A stretch of DNA of 64,000 nucleotides from Conexibacter arvalis. GTDB lineage: Bacteria; Actinomycetota; Thermoleophilia; Solirubrobacterales; Solirubrobacteraceae. Below, in pieces: positions 51,232-60,626 of this stretch (position 1 is the stretch's first letter; every line of letters starts with the position of its first letter). Both the position numbers and the translations under genes were made by a program. The notes beneath the pieces were generated by a model. That model saw only the letters and a list, made by a program, of their open reading frames with translations. It did not search any database and was not told the DNA's origin. Location: NCBI RefSeq assembly GCF_014199525.1, contig NZ_JACHNU010000002.1:664147-728146 (forward strand). Direction: 5' to 3'.

Positions 51232-53022
51232 ATGCTGCTCGAGGATTACGGCCTGATCGGAGACATGCAGTCGGCGGCGCTCGTCGGCCGCGACGGCTCG
51301 GTCGACTGGCTCTGCCTGCCGCGGTTCGACGCGCCGTCGTGCTTCACGGCGCTGCTCGGCGAAGCGCGCAACGGCCGCTGGCTGCTCGCGCCCGCCGGCG
51401 GCGGACGGGCGACCGCGCGGCGCTACCGGCCGGGGACGCTCGTCTTGGAGAGCGAGTACGAGACGCCCGACGGCGCGGTGCGCGTGACCGACTTCATGCC
51501 GCCGCGGCTGCAGGGACCGCCGCGTCTGATGCGGATCGTCGAGGGGCTGCGCGGCCGCGTCCCGATGCGGATGGAGCTGACGCTGCGGCCCGACTACGGG
51601 TCGATCCGGCCGTGGGTCGAGCTCGCCGTCGACGGCGCGATCGCGACCGCCGGCCCCGACGCCTTCCGGCTCAGCACCCCGCTGCCGCTGACCGTCGAGG
51701 ACGGCACGGCGTCGGCCGACTTCGTCGTCGTCGAGGGGGCGCGGGAGCGGCTGACGCTGACCTGGCACCTCTCCTACGAGCAGACGCCGCCGGTCGAGGA
51801 CGCCGACTCGGCGCTCGCGCGCACGAAGGAGTGGTGGCGGGAGTGGAGCGGCCGCTGCACCTACGACGGCGCCTACCGCGACGAGGTGCTGACGTCGCTG
51901 GTCGCGCTGAAGGCGATGGCGTCGGAGACGACCGGCGCGCTGATCGCCGCGCCGACGACCTCGCTGCCGGAGGAGATCGGCGGCGTGCGCAACTGGGACT
52001 ACCGCTACTGCTGGCTGCGCGACTCGGTGCTCGCGCTCGAGGCGCTGCTCGACTCGGGCTACACCGCCGAGGCGATCGCCTTCCGCGACTTCCTGCTGCG
52101 GGTCGGGACCGGCGACCCGAGACAGATCCAGATCATGTACGGGATCGGCGGCGAGCGGCGGCTGACCGAGTTCGAGCTGCCGCACCTGCCCGGCTACGAG
52201 GGCTCCAGCCCGGTGCGCGTCGGCAACGCCGCCTCCGAGCAGTTCCAGCTCGACGTCTACGGCGAGGTCGCCGCCGTCGTCTACATCGGCGCGGAGCTGA
52301 TCGGCAGAGTCGAGCGGCGGCTGTGGCCGCGCTGGCGCGCGATCGTCGACCACGTGACCGGCATCTGGCGCGAGCCCGACGACGGGATCTGGGAGTCGCG
52401 CGGGCCGCGGCGCCGCTACACCTACTCGAAGGTGATGGCGTGGGTCGTCTTCGACCGCGCCGTGCGGATCGCCGAGCAGTTCGAGCTCGACGCGCCGCTC
52501 GACCGCTGGCGCGCCGAGCGCGACGAGATCCACCGCGAGGTCTGCGAGCGCGGCTGGGATCCCGAGCGCCGCACCTTCACCCAGTACTACGGCTCCAGAG
52601 CGCTCGACGCGAGCGTGCTCAACATCCCGCTCGTCGGCTTCCTGCCCGGCGACGACGAGCGGGTCACCGGCACGATCGACGCGGTCGCCAAAGAGCTCGG
52701 CCGCGACGGCTTCGTCTCGCGCTACTCGACCGCCGAGACCGACGACGGCCTGCCCGGCGACGAGGGCCAGTTCCTCGCCTGCTCCTTCTGGCTCGCCGCC
52801 GCGCTCGCGCACAACGGCCGGGTCGCGGAGGCGCGCGCGCTGTTCGAGCGGGTCGCCGGGCTCGCCAACGACCTCGGCCTGCTCGCCGAGGAGTACGACG
52901 TCGCCCGCAGACGCCAGGTCGGCAACTTCCCGCAGGCGTTCAGCCACCTGACGCTGATCGTCGCCGCCCAGGCGATCACCGCCGCCGAGGCGCGCGCCGC
53001 GGTCGCCGCCGCACCGGCGTGA
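51232..53022 (+). CDS. GH15 glycoside hydrolase (trehalase/glucoamylase type)
   Basis: This 596-residue enzyme is of the COG3387/GH15 group, which in mycobacteria includes the trehalase and elsewhere glucoamylases. EDYGLIGDMQSAALVGRDGS and SVDWLCLPRFDAPSCF are the typical start. GGVRNWDYRYCWLRDS is the barrel signature, and YSKVMAWVVFDRAV and EEYDVARRRQVGNFPQAFSH carry the family's conserved acids. No signal peptide, so cytoplasmic. It may degrade trehalose made by the TreT-like enzyme encoded 16 kb away. ATG at 51232 with GGAAGGGA upstream. Confidence 0.93.
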   Translation: MLLEDYGLIGDMQSAALVGRDGSVDWLCLPRFDAPSCFTALLGEARNGRWLLAPAGGGRATARRYRPGTLVLESEYETPDGAVRVTDFMPPRLQGPPRLMRIVEGLRGRVPMRMELTLRPDYGSIRPWVELAVDGAIATAGPDAFRLSTPLPLTVEDGTASADFVVVEGARERLTLTWHLSYEQTPPVEDADSALARTKEWWREWSGRCTYDGAYRDEVLTSLVALKAMASETTGALIAAPTTSLPEEIGGVRNWDYRYCWLRDSVLALEALLDSGYTAEAIAFRDFLLRVGTGDPRQIQIMYGIGGERRLTEFELPHLPGYEGSSPVRVGNAASEQFQLDVYGEVAAVVYIGAELIGRVERRLWPRWRAIVDHVTGIWREPDDGIWESRGPRRRYTYSKVMAWVVFDRAVRIAEQFELDAPLDRWRAERDEIHREVCERGWDPERRTFTQYYGSRALDASVLNIPLVGFLPGDDERVTGTIDAVAKELGRDGFVSRYSTAETDDGLPGDEGQFLACSFWLAAALAHNGRVAEARALFERVAGLANDLGLLAEEYDVARRRQVGNFPQAFSHLTLIVAAQAITAAEARAAVAAAPA

Positions 53023-53047
53023 CGCGCGGCCCGCTCAGCCGGCCCGC

Positions 53048-53674
53048 TCAGCCGGCCCGCGCGACCGCCGCGAGCAGCTCGCCCGCCCGCGCGGCGGCCT
53101 GGTCGGCGTCGCGCGTGAGCGACCCGCCGACGCCGAGCGCGACCGCGCCCGCGGCCAGCCACTCCCCCGCGTTGGCGGCGTCGACGCCGCCGGTCGGGAC
53201 GATCGGCGCCTGCGGCAGCGCGGCCCGCACGGCCCGCAGGTGCGCCGGGCCCAACTGCGCGGCCGGGAACAGCTTCACGAGGTCGGCGCCGGCCGACAGC
53301 GCCGCGACGATCTCGTTCGGAGTCTGCACCCCCGGCAGCACCGGCGCGCCGTAGCGATGGCCGGTCGCGACGACCTCGCGGTCGAGCGACGGGGCGACGA
53401 GGAAGCGGGCGCCGGCGAGCGTCGCCAGCCGAGCGCTCGTCGCGTCGAGCACCGTGCCGGCGCCGACCAGCGCGTCGGGGTGGCGGACGGCGAGCCGCTC
53501 GATCGCGCCGAGCGCCCCGGGGGTCGTCAGCGACACCTCGACGACGTCGAGCCCGCCGTCGACGAGCGCGTCGGCGACCGCCTCGGCCTCGGCGGCGGTC
53601 GCCGCCCGCACGATCGCCACGACGCGCCGTCGCGCGATCCGCGCCGTCGCCTCCCACCGGTACGTCCCGCTCAT
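53048..53674 (-). CDS. eda: 2-keto-3-deoxy-6-phospho(glucon/galacton)ate aldolase
   Basis: This 208-residue class I aldolase cleaves KDPG or KDPGal to pyruvate and glyceraldehyde-3-phosphate. RRVVAIVRA starts the barrel, VEVSLTTPGAL carries the catalytic Glu, VGAGTVLDATSA follows, and KLFPAAQLG carries the Schiff-base Lys. The length is typical. It is the last gene of the ten-gene operon, and its ATG overlaps the kinase stop by four bases (ATGA). Two copies of a 13-base sequence (GGCCCGCTCAGCC) surround its stop codon. Confidence 0.93.
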   Translation of the reverse strand: MSGTYRWEATARIARRRVVAIVRAATAAEAEAVADALVDGGLDVVEVSLTTPGALGAIERLAVRHPDALVGAGTVLDATSARLATLAGARFLVAPSLDREVVATGHRYGAPVLPGVQTPNEIVAALSAGADLVKLFPAAQLGPAHLRAVRAALPQAPIVPTGGVDAANAGEWLAAGAVALGVGGSLTRDADQAAARAGELLAAVARAG

Positions 53675-54627
53675 CGGTCCACCTCCGTCTCGTCGTCAAG
53701 CAGCGCCGCCAGCTCCGCGCCCGTCGGCAGCCCGGCGAGGTCGCCGGCGCTCTGCACGCAGGCGGCGCCGACCGCCGCGGCGACCGCGCCGCAGCGCTCC
53801 AGCGGCTGCTCACGCAGCCACGCCGACAGGAACCCGGCGTCGAAGGCGTCGCCCGCGCCGACCGGGTCGACCGGCAGGGCGACGGGCCGGGCGGCGATCG
53901 CCAGCGCCCGCTCGCCGTCGGCGACCCAGGCGCCGCGCGCGCCCCGCTTGACCGCGACCGCGCGCGCCCCGCGCCGCAGGAACCAGGTCGCGGCAGCTGC
54001 GGCGTCGTCGCAGCCGCTGAGCCAACATGCCTCCTCCTCGCCGGCGAGCACGAGGTCGGCCGCGAGCGCGAGCGGGCGCAGCACCTTGGCGGCCTCCTCG
54101 GCGCTCCACAGCCGCGCGCGGAAGTTGGGGTCGAACGAGACCGGCACGCCGGCGGCGCGCGCCCGCTCGACCGCCGCGAGCGTCGCCGCCCGCGCGGTCG
54201 GGCCGAGCGCCGGCGTGATGCCCGTCACGTGGAGCGCCCGCGCCTGCTCGATCGGCAGCGCGGCGAGGTCGCCGGCCGTCAGGCGCGAGCCGGCCGCTCC
54301 GGCGCGGTGGTAGACGACCCGCAGCCGCCGCTCGCCGTGCTGGTCGCGCGTCAGCAGCCCGGTCGGGGCGCTCGGGTCGACGCGCAGCGCGCCGGCGTCG
54401 ACGCCCTCGGCGCGCAACGTCGCGCGCACGTCGTCGCCGAACGGGTCGTCGCCGACCCGCCCGGCGAACGCGACCGCGTGCCCGAGCCGCGCCAGCGCGA
54501 CGGCGGTGTTCAGCTCCGCGCCGGCGAGCGTGCGCGTGAAGCGCCGGGCGTGCGCGAGCGGCGTGCCGGCGTCGGCGAGGAAGAGGCCCATCGCCTCGCC
54601 GAAGGTGACGATCTCCGGCGCGCTCAT
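53671..54627 (-). CDS. kdgK: 2-keto-3-deoxy-sugar-acid kinase (PfkB family)
   Basis: This 318-residue PfkB-type sugar kinase has EIVTFGEAMGLFLADAG near the start and GGAELNTA-like AGAELNTAVALARLG. The C-terminal motif DPVGAGDAFDAGFLSAWL carries the catalytic Asp. It is taken to phosphorylate 2-keto-3-deoxygluconate or -galactonate, since it sits between a lactonase gene and a KDPG-type aldolase gene, overlapping both by four bases. Specificity between the two stereoisomers cannot be read from sequence. Confidence 0.9.
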   Translation of the reverse strand: MSAPEIVTFGEAMGLFLADAGTPLAHARRFTRTLAGAELNTAVALARLGHAVAFAGRVGDDPFGDDVRATLRAEGVDAGALRVDPSAPTGLLTRDQHGERRLRVVYHRAGAAGSRLTAGDLAALPIEQARALHVTGITPALGPTARAATLAAVERARAAGVPVSFDPNFRARLWSAEEAAKVLRPLALAADLVLAGEEEACWLSGCDDAAAAATWFLRRGARAVAVKRGARGAWVADGERALAIAARPVALPVDPVGAGDAFDAGFLSAWLREQPLERCGAVAAAVGAACVQSAGDLAGLPTGAELAALLDDETEVDR

Positions 54628-55505
54628 CCGGCGAACTCCGCGACCGGGAGGCCGGCGACGCCGGCGTCGGCGAGCGCGAACAGCCCGCCGGAGCGCGGCG
54701 CTGCCGCCAGCTGCTCGTCGCTCATGCCGACCCGCGCGGTGGTGACGAACAGCGTCCGCAGGTCGTTGCCGCCGAAGCCGCACGAGGAGACCTGCGGCGC
54801 CGGCAGCTCGACCATCCGCAGCAGCCGGCCGTCGGGCGCGTAGCGGCGGACGGCCGACCCGCCCCACAGCGCGACCCAGATCGCGCCGTCGGCGTCGACG
54901 CAGAGCCCGTCGGGGTCGCCCGCGCCGGGCTCGATCTCGGCCAGCGGCCGCCGCCGCGACAGCGTCGCGGTGTCGACGTCGTAGTCGAAGGCGTCGATCC
55001 GCCGCGTCGGGGTGTCGACGAGGTAGCAGGTGGCGCCGTCGGGCGAGAAGCCGATCCCGTTGGAGATCGTCAGCCCGTCGAGCACCGGCCGCACGGAGCC
55101 GTCGGGGTCGAGCCGGTGCAGCCGCGCGGCGCCCGGCACGACGTCGTAGGTCATCGTCCCGGCGAAGAGGCGCCCGGCCGGGTCGCAGGCGCCGTCGTTG
55201 AAGCGCCACGGCGGCGAGCCGGCGGGCGCGTCGGCCGGCGCGAACGGAACCGGCGCGGCGGCGCCGTCGTCGAGCAGCGCGAAGCCGTGCTCGACGGCGA
55301 GCACGAGCCCGCCGCCGCGCCGCGGGGTCGCGACGCCGACCGGCTCGCCGACCTCCGTCGACGTGTCGCGCCCGTCGGCGGGGTCGAGCCGGTGGACGCG
55401 GCCGGCGAGGATGTCGACCCACACCAGCCGGCCGTCGCGCGCGTCCCAGCGCGGTCCCTCGGCCAGCTCGGCGCGCGCGTCGAGGAGCAGCTCGACGGCG
55501 CTCAT
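54624..55505 (-). CDS. SMP-30/gluconolactonase-family lactonase
   Basis: This 293-residue six-bladed beta-propeller starts LLDARAELAEGPRWDARDGR, with the metal Glu in EGP. PPWRFNDGACDPAGRLFAG follows, then ISNGIGFSPDG with the metal-binding Asn, and DPDGLCVDADGAIWVALWGG with the metal-binding Asp. It should open a sugar lactone to the acid. Overlapping stop and start codons link it to the epimerase-like gene upstream and the kinase gene downstream. The substrate is inferred as galactono- or glucono-lactone. Confidence 0.93.
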   Translation of the reverse strand: MSAVELLLDARAELAEGPRWDARDGRLVWVDILAGRVHRLDPADGRDTSTEVGEPVGVATPRRGGGLVLAVEHGFALLDDGAAAPVPFAPADAPAGSPPWRFNDGACDPAGRLFAGTMTYDVVPGAARLHRLDPDGSVRPVLDGLTISNGIGFSPDGATCYLVDTPTRRIDAFDYDVDTATLSRRRPLAEIEPGAGDPDGLCVDADGAIWVALWGGSAVRRYAPDGRLLRMVELPAPQVSSCGFGGNDLRTLFVTTARVGMSDEQLAAAPRSGGLFALADAGVAGLPVAEFAG

Positions 55506-56530
55506 CGCCCCGCCTCCGCGCCGTCGCGAGCGGCCGCGGTCGTCGCCGCCTCTGCCGCCGGCTCCCAGCCCTCGCGCGGGAGCACGTCCCAGTCGATCCT
55601 CAGCTCCGCCCGCGCGCCCGGCGCCAGCTCCGTCAGCGGCCCGACCACCTCGCACTCGACGACGCGATCGGGCGGCCGCAGCCCGCCAAGCTCGTCCAGC
55701 GGGGCGTCGAGCGGATGCTCGAGCCAGACCTCGGCGCGCGAGCCGCGATCGGGATGGGGCGCGCCGCGGTCGACCGCCCACCGCTGGCGCAGCACGCGGT
55801 CGCCGGCGACGTAGGCGAGCCAGCCGCAGGCGCCGGGGAAGCCGAGCTTGCCGACGACGTCCTGGTCGGGCACGTGGGCGCGGTCCGGCGCGACGCGCTC
55901 GAACCGCGGCGTCCCCGTCCCCGCGACCAGCCCGACGACCGCCTCCTGGCCCGCGTCGGCGTCGAGCCCGACCCAGGCGCCGCCGTCCGGGTCGCGCTCG
56001 CCGCGCACCTGCGTGACGTTCCACAACGCCCACCGGACCGGCCGCTCGCTCGCGTTCTCCATCGCCAGCTCCAGCGCGAAGCCGCTGGCGCCGGCGGCGA
56101 GCGTCACCCGCCGCTCGAGCAGCAGCCCGGTGCGCGGGTCGGGCGCGCTGCGCAACGTCACGACGACCTCCTCCCCGCGCCGCTCGCAGCTCCACCCGTA
56201 GGGGCCGGAGTCGAGCACGGGATCGGGCGGCCCGGCCCACTCGGCCGGCCCGCTCCAGCCCTGCGGCGCCGGCCAGGTCTTGTCGCCGCCGTAGTTGCGC
56301 CACGAGCCGAGCGTGCCGTCGAGCGGCGGCAGCTCGGCCTCGGCCGGGCGGCGGTGGAGCCGCGCGTCGATCAGGCGATCGTTGCGGTAGAGCAGCTCGC
56401 GCCCCTCGTGGCGCAGCGCCAGCAGCCGCCCGCCGAGCGCCGGCACGAGGCCGAGCCGCAGCGGGCCGCCGTCGAGCCAGACGACCTCGTCGGAGCCGTC
56501 GCGGTCGATCTCGATCGCGGGCGCGCTCAC
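55502..56530 (-). CDS. aldose-epimerase-like protein (DUF4380 type)
   Basis: This 342-residue protein has a galactose-mutarotase-like beta-sandwich: LDGGPLRLGLVPALGGRLLA, then NYGGDKTWPAPQGW. The DKTWPAP stretch resembles DUF4380 proteins. It may interconvert anomers of the sugar entering the pathway, but the mutarotase His/Glu set is not clear, so it is a guess. GTG at 56530 overlaps the dehydratase stop (GTGA), and its own stop overlaps the lactonase start. Confidence 0.75.
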   Translation of the reverse strand: MSAPAIEIDRDGSDEVVWLDGGPLRLGLVPALGGRLLALRHEGRELLYRNDRLIDARLHRRPAEAELPPLDGTLGSWRNYGGDKTWPAPQGWSGPAEWAGPPDPVLDSGPYGWSCERRGEEVVVTLRSAPDPRTGLLLERRVTLAAGASGFALELAMENASERPVRWALWNVTQVRGERDPDGGAWVGLDADAGQEAVVGLVAGTGTPRFERVAPDRAHVPDQDVVGKLGFPGACGWLAYVAGDRVLRQRWAVDRGAPHPDRGSRAEVWLEHPLDAPLDELGGLRPPDRVVECEVVGPLTELAPGARAELRIDWDVLPREGWEPAAEAATTAAARDGAEAGR

Positions 56531-57753
56531 CAGTCCGCGACCGATCCGTCTGCCAGCACGGTGCCGAGCTGGGGCTCGTGCCGGTAGGGGTGCTCGCGCG
56601 CCGCCTCCTCGACGACCTCGACGCCGAGGCCCGGCGCGGTCGGCAGCGCCACGTGGCCGTCGGCGATCTCCGGCACGGCGCTGACGACGTCGGCCCGCCA
56701 CGGCACGTCGGCGCGCATGATCTCCTGCACGAGGAAGTTCGGCGTCGCGAAGTCGAGGTGGAGGTTGGCCCACGTCGCGACCGGCCCGAGCGGGTTGTGC
56801 GGCGCGATCGGGACCTGCCACGTCTCCGCGAGGCTGGCGATCTTCGTCAGGCCGCTGATGCCGCCGACGTGGCAGACGTCGGGCTGGATCACCGCGGCGG
56901 CACGGGCGGCCAGCAGGTCGCGGAACTCCGCGCGCACGATCAGCCGCTCCCCGGTCGCGACCGGCGCCGGCGAGCGGCGCGCGACCTCGACCATGCCGGA
57001 GACGTCCTCGGGCTGGCAGGGCTCCTCGATGAACCACGGCCGCAGGTCGGCGAGCGCGTCGGCGTACATCAGCGCGCCGCGCGGCGTCGTGCGCCCGTGG
57101 AAGTCGACCATGATCTCGACCGCGTCGCCGACCGCGTCGCGGACCGCGCCCATCACCGCGCGGGCGTCGTCGAGCTGGGTGGTGGTCGGCAGCGGGCCGC
57201 CGACCGGGACCGCGAGGATCTTGACCGCGTCGAAGCCGTCGGCGACGCTCCTGCGCGCGGCGGCGGCGAAGCCCTCGCCGGTCGCGGCGCCGTAGACGAC
57301 CGAGGCGTCGCCGGCGCCGAGGTGGTCGTACATCCGCACGCGGTCACGCACGGCGCCGCCGAGCAGCTGCCAGACGGGAACGCCGAGCAGCTTGCCCTTG
57401 ATGTCCCACAGCGCCTGGTCGATGCCGCTGATCGCCGACATCGTGACCGCGCCGCCCTTGAAGAACGGGTGGCGGTACTGCGACTGCCACAGGTGCTCGA
57501 TCCGCGTCGGGTCTCTCCCGCGCAGCAGCGGCGCGAGGTCGCGCAGGGCGCCGACGACCGCCTGCGTCTTCCATTCGAGCGTCGCCTCGCCCCAGCCGAC
57601 GAGGCCGGGCTCGCTCGTCGTGATCTTCACGAACACCCAGTTGCGCAGCTCCGCGCCCACGACGACGGCGTCGACGTCGACGATCCGGACGTTCGTGGTG
57701 GCGAGCTCGCCGTCGAGCAGTTCAGCCGGCGAATCGTGCACCGAGACCTCCAT
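56527..57753 (-). CDS. enolase-superfamily sugar-acid dehydratase (galactonate/gluconate type)
   Basis: This 408-residue mandelate-racemase-group enzyme dehydrates an aldonic acid to the 2-keto-3-deoxy acid. VGWGEATLEWKTQAV starts the cap domain. The barrel shows VDFHGRTTP, FIEEP, VATGERL and VIQPDVCHVGGISG as metal-ligand and acid/base regions, and the C-terminal PHNPLGPVATWANLHLDFAT is typical of D-galactonate dehydratase DgoD and relatives. ATG 57753 overlaps the SDR gene by 32 bases. D-galactonate is the best guess, with gluconate and others open. Confidence 0.88.
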   Translation of the reverse strand: MEVSVHDSPAELLDGELATTNVRIVDVDAVVVGAELRNWVFVKITTSEPGLVGWGEATLEWKTQAVVGALRDLAPLLRGRDPTRIEHLWQSQYRHPFFKGGAVTMSAISGIDQALWDIKGKLLGVPVWQLLGGAVRDRVRMYDHLGAGDASVVYGAATGEGFAAAARRSVADGFDAVKILAVPVGGPLPTTTQLDDARAVMGAVRDAVGDAVEIMVDFHGRTTPRGALMYADALADLRPWFIEEPCQPEDVSGMVEVARRSPAPVATGERLIVRAEFRDLLAARAAAVIQPDVCHVGGISGLTKIASLAETWQVPIAPHNPLGPVATWANLHLDFATPNFLVQEIMRADVPWRADVVSAVPEIADGHVALPTAPGLGVEVVEEAAREHPYRHEPQLGTVLADGSVADW

Positions 57754-58501
57754 CCACCGGCAGCTCGGCGCCGGTGATCGCGCTTGCAAGATCCGAGAGC
57801 AGGAAGGCGATCGCCCCTCCCACCTCGGCGGGCTCGGCGATGCGGCCGAGCGGGTGGACCGAGAGCACCTCGGCCTCCGCCGCGGCGGCGTCGTCCTGGC
57901 GGGCGAGCCACTCCTCCACCAGGCGCGTGCGCGTCCAGCCGGGGCTGACCGCGTTGACGCGGATCCCGTCGGACGCGAGGTCGAGCGCGAGGCTGCGGGT
58001 CAGCCCGACGAGGCCCGACTTCGCCGCCGCGTACGGGAACATGCCGGCGGTCGTCAGGCGCGCGTGCAGCGACGCGACGTTGACGACGCTCGCGCCGTCG
58101 GCCGCGCGCAGGTCGGCGAGCGCGTGCTTGAGGCACAGCCATGCGCCGCGCAGGTCGACGGCGAAGGCGCCGTCCCACTCCTCGACGGTCATCCTGCCCG
58201 CGTCGAAGTAGGTGTTGACGCCGGCGTTGTTGACGAGCGCGCCGATCGGGCCCAGGTCGGCGCGGACGCGCGCGAGCGCGTCTCGGACCGAGCCCTCGTC
58301 GGCGACGTCGGCGCGGACGCCGAGCGCGGTCGCGCCGGCGTCGCGCAGCTGCGCGACGGTCGCCTCCAGCCGCGCGGCGTCGACGTCGAGGCCGGCGACG
58401 CGCGCGCCGCGCTCGGCGAGCAGGCGCGCGGTCGCGGCGCCGATGCCGTCGGCCGCACCGGTCACGACGACGACGCGGTCGCGCAGGCCGGGCAGGCTCA
58501 C
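57722..58501 (-). CDS. short-chain dehydrogenase/reductase
   Basis: This 259-residue classical SDR has VVVTGAADGIGAATARLLAE (TGxxxGIG), LVNNAGV, a catalytic Ser near NVASLHARL, and YAAAKSG for the Tyr/Lys pair. Asp in AGLDVDAAR points to NAD. In this operon it probably oxidises the sugar or a related intermediate, next to a zinc dehydrogenase. Which of the two makes the lactone is open. GTG at 58501 overlaps the zinc-dehydrogenase stop (GTGA). Confidence 0.92.
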   Translation of the reverse strand: MSLPGLRDRVVVVTGAADGIGAATARLLAERGARVAGLDVDAARLEATVAQLRDAGATALGVRADVADEGSVRDALARVRADLGPIGALVNNAGVNTYFDAGRMTVEEWDGAFAVDLRGAWLCLKHALADLRAADGASVVNVASLHARLTTAGMFPYAAAKSGLVGLTRSLALDLASDGIRVNAVSPGWTRTRLVEEWLARQDDAAAAEAEVLSVHPLGRIAEPAEVGGAIAFLLSDLASAITGAELPVDGGLGARFAG

Positions 58502-59586
58502 GGCGCCTCCCCGGCCGGCACGACGACGACCTTGCCGCGGCTCTCGCCGGCGGCGAGCCGGTAGGCCGCGTCGATCTCCTCCAGCGAGAAGGTGTCGCTG
58601 ACGATCCGCTCGGGCCGCATGCCCCAGCGCACGAGGTCGCGCGTCAGCTGCTCCATTCTCTGCAGCGACGTGACCCACGAGGCGTGGATCGTCACCTGCT
58701 TGTGCAGCAGCGCGTCGGAGACCTCGGTCTCGAGCGTGCCGCCCTCGCCGACGAGCGAGATCCGGCCCCACTCGGCGATCGCGTCGATCGCGAGCCTGCG
58801 GCCGGGCGCCGAGCCGGAGCAGTCGATCGCGGTCGAGACGCCGCGGCCGCCGGTCTCCCGCGCGACGGCGTCGAGCGCCTCGTCGGCGTCGACGACCGCG
58901 TCGAAGAGCCCGAGCGAGCGCGCCCACTCGCGCCGCAGCGGGCTGCGCTCGACGCCGACGATCCGTCGCGCGCCGAGGCCGCGGCCGAGCATCCCGGCCG
59001 CGAGGCCGACCGGCCCGAGGCCGACGGCGAGCAGGTCGTCGGCGCCGCTGACGGCGAGCCGCAGCAGGCCCTCGTAGGCGGTGCCGACGCCGCAGGCGAT
59101 CAGCGCGCCGTCGACGAACGACAGCTCCTCCGGGAGCGGGATCAGCGTCGACTCCTCGGCCAGCAGGAAGCCGGCGTGGCCGCCGTCGCGCTGCCAGCCG
59201 TACGCCTCGCGGTGGCGCTCGTCGGCGCAGCTGATCATCTGCCCGGCGCGGCAGTTCGCGCACTGCCCGCACCCGGCGATGTGGTAGACGAGCACGCGGT
59301 CGCCGGGGCCGAAGCGGCGGCAGCCGGGCCCGGCCGCGAGCACCGTCCCGGCCGGCTCGTGGCCGGCGACGACGCCGCGGTAGGCGGGGCCGTCGACGCC
59401 CTTGTGGGTCTTGTGCTCGCGGTAGATGTAGCCGATGTCGCTGCCGCAGATGCCGGAGGCCTCGACGCGCAGCAGCAGCTGGCCGTGGCCCGGCGCCGGC
59501 ACCGGCAGCTCTCTGAGGACCGCGGTCGAGTCGCCCGGCAGGTAGGCGCCGCGCATCGTCGCGGGGGCGGTCGCGGGGGCGGTCAT
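58498..59586 (-). CDS. zinc-dependent alcohol/polyol dehydrogenase
   Basis: This 362-residue medium-chain dehydrogenase has catalytic zinc ligands in GICGSDIGY and GHEPAGTV, the structural-zinc loop CGQCANCRAGQMISC, and GLGPVGLAAGMLGRGLGA for the nucleotide. It may oxidise the imported sugar or polyol at C1 or C2. Its ATG overlaps the permease stop (ATGA). Substrate inferred from context only. Confidence 0.92.
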   Translation of the reverse strand: MTAPATAPATMRGAYLPGDSTAVLRELPVPAPGHGQLLLRVEASGICGSDIGYIYREHKTHKGVDGPAYRGVVAGHEPAGTVLAAGPGCRRFGPGDRVLVYHIAGCGQCANCRAGQMISCADERHREAYGWQRDGGHAGFLLAEESTLIPLPEELSFVDGALIACGVGTAYEGLLRLAVSGADDLLAVGLGPVGLAAGMLGRGLGARRIVGVERSPLRREWARSLGLFDAVVDADEALDAVARETGGRGVSTAIDCSGSAPGRRLAIDAIAEWGRISLVGEGGTLETEVSDALLHKQVTIHASWVTSLQRMEQLTRDLVRWGMRPERIVSDTFSLEEIDAAYRLAAGESRGKVVVVPAGEAP

Positions 59587-60617
59587 GCCTCCCTCCCCGC
59601 CGTCGGGGAGCGGCGCGCGACCAGCAGGTTGATCACGACCGCGCCGACGATGATCACGCCGCGCACGACGTCCTGGAAGAACGGGTCGACGCCGAGCAGC
59701 ACGAGCCCGTTGCCGATCAGCGTGATGAAGATGACGCCGAGGAAGGTGCCCAGCAGCGAGCCGCGGCCGCCGGCGAGCGCCGTGCCGCCGATGACGACGG
59801 CGGCGATCACGTCGAACTCGAGGCCGCCGGCGGCGCCGCCGTTGCCGGAGCCCAGCCGCGCGGCGAGCAGCAGGCCGGTCAGCGCCGACAGGAAGCCGGT
59901 CGTCGCGAACAGCGCGATCCGCACGCGCTTGAGGTCGATGCCGCTGAGGCGGGCCGCGTTCGCGTTGCCGCCGATCGCGAAGACCGAGCGGCCGTAGGCC
60001 GTCCGCTTCGCGATCACGGCGAAGAGGACGAACAGGACGACCATGATGATCGCCGGCGTCGGGATGCCGGCGATGTCGCCGCCGAGCGTCTCGAAGAAGC
60101 CGTTCTCCGGCAGCGGGACCGGCAGCGCCTCGGTGATCTGCTGGCCGAGGCCGCGCAGCACGCTCCAGAGGCCGAGCGTCGCGATGAACGACGGCACGGC
60201 GAGGTAGGCGCGCAGGCCGCCGGCGAGCGCGCCGAGCGTCGTGCCGAGCGCGAGCGTCAGCGCGACCGCGAGCGGCACCGACAGCCCCCACTCGGAGGTC
60301 GCCTTCGCGAGGATCACCGACGCGAACGCGACCGCCGGGCCGATGCTGATGTCGATCTCGCCGGCGATGATCACGAGCGTCACGCCGGTCGCGGCGATGC
60401 CGACGGTCGCGGCGTCGCGCAGGATCCCGAGCTGGTTGTCGGAGGTCAGGAAGCCGTCGGCGGTCATGCCGAGGACGGCGAAGAGGATCGCGATCGCGCC
60501 GAGCAGCCCCAGCTCGTTGAGGCGCTGGCCGGTCGCGATCCCACCGCGTCCGCGCGTCTTGCCGCCGCCGGGACGGGACAGCGCGGGACCGGTGGTCACG
60601 GTGTCAGGGGTCGACAT
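59583..60617 (-). CDS. sugar ABC transporter permease (RbsC type)
   Basis: This 344-residue integral membrane protein has about nine to ten hydrophobic segments and the BPD_transp_2 pattern: GEIDISIGPAVAFASVILA near residue 85, and GGNANAARLSGIDLKRVRI and GGTALAGGRGS later. It forms the channel of a carbohydrate importer with the ATPase and binding protein upstream in the operon. Nine bases separate it from the ATPase gene. Only one permease gene is present, so it should be a homodimer. Confidence 0.95.
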   Translation of the reverse strand: MSTPDTVTTGPALSRPGGGKTRGRGGIATGQRLNELGLLGAIAILFAVLGMTADGFLTSDNQLGILRDAATVGIAATGVTLVIIAGEIDISIGPAVAFASVILAKATSEWGLSVPLAVALTLALGTTLGALAGGLRAYLAVPSFIATLGLWSVLRGLGQQITEALPVPLPENGFFETLGGDIAGIPTPAIIMVVLFVLFAVIAKRTAYGRSVFAIGGNANAARLSGIDLKRVRIALFATTGFLSALTGLLLAARLGSGNGGAAGGLEFDVIAAVVIGGTALAGGRGSLLGTFLGVIFITLIGNGLVLLGVDPFFQDVVRGVIIVGAVVINLLVARRSPTAGREA

Positions 60618-60626
60618 TCGATGCAC

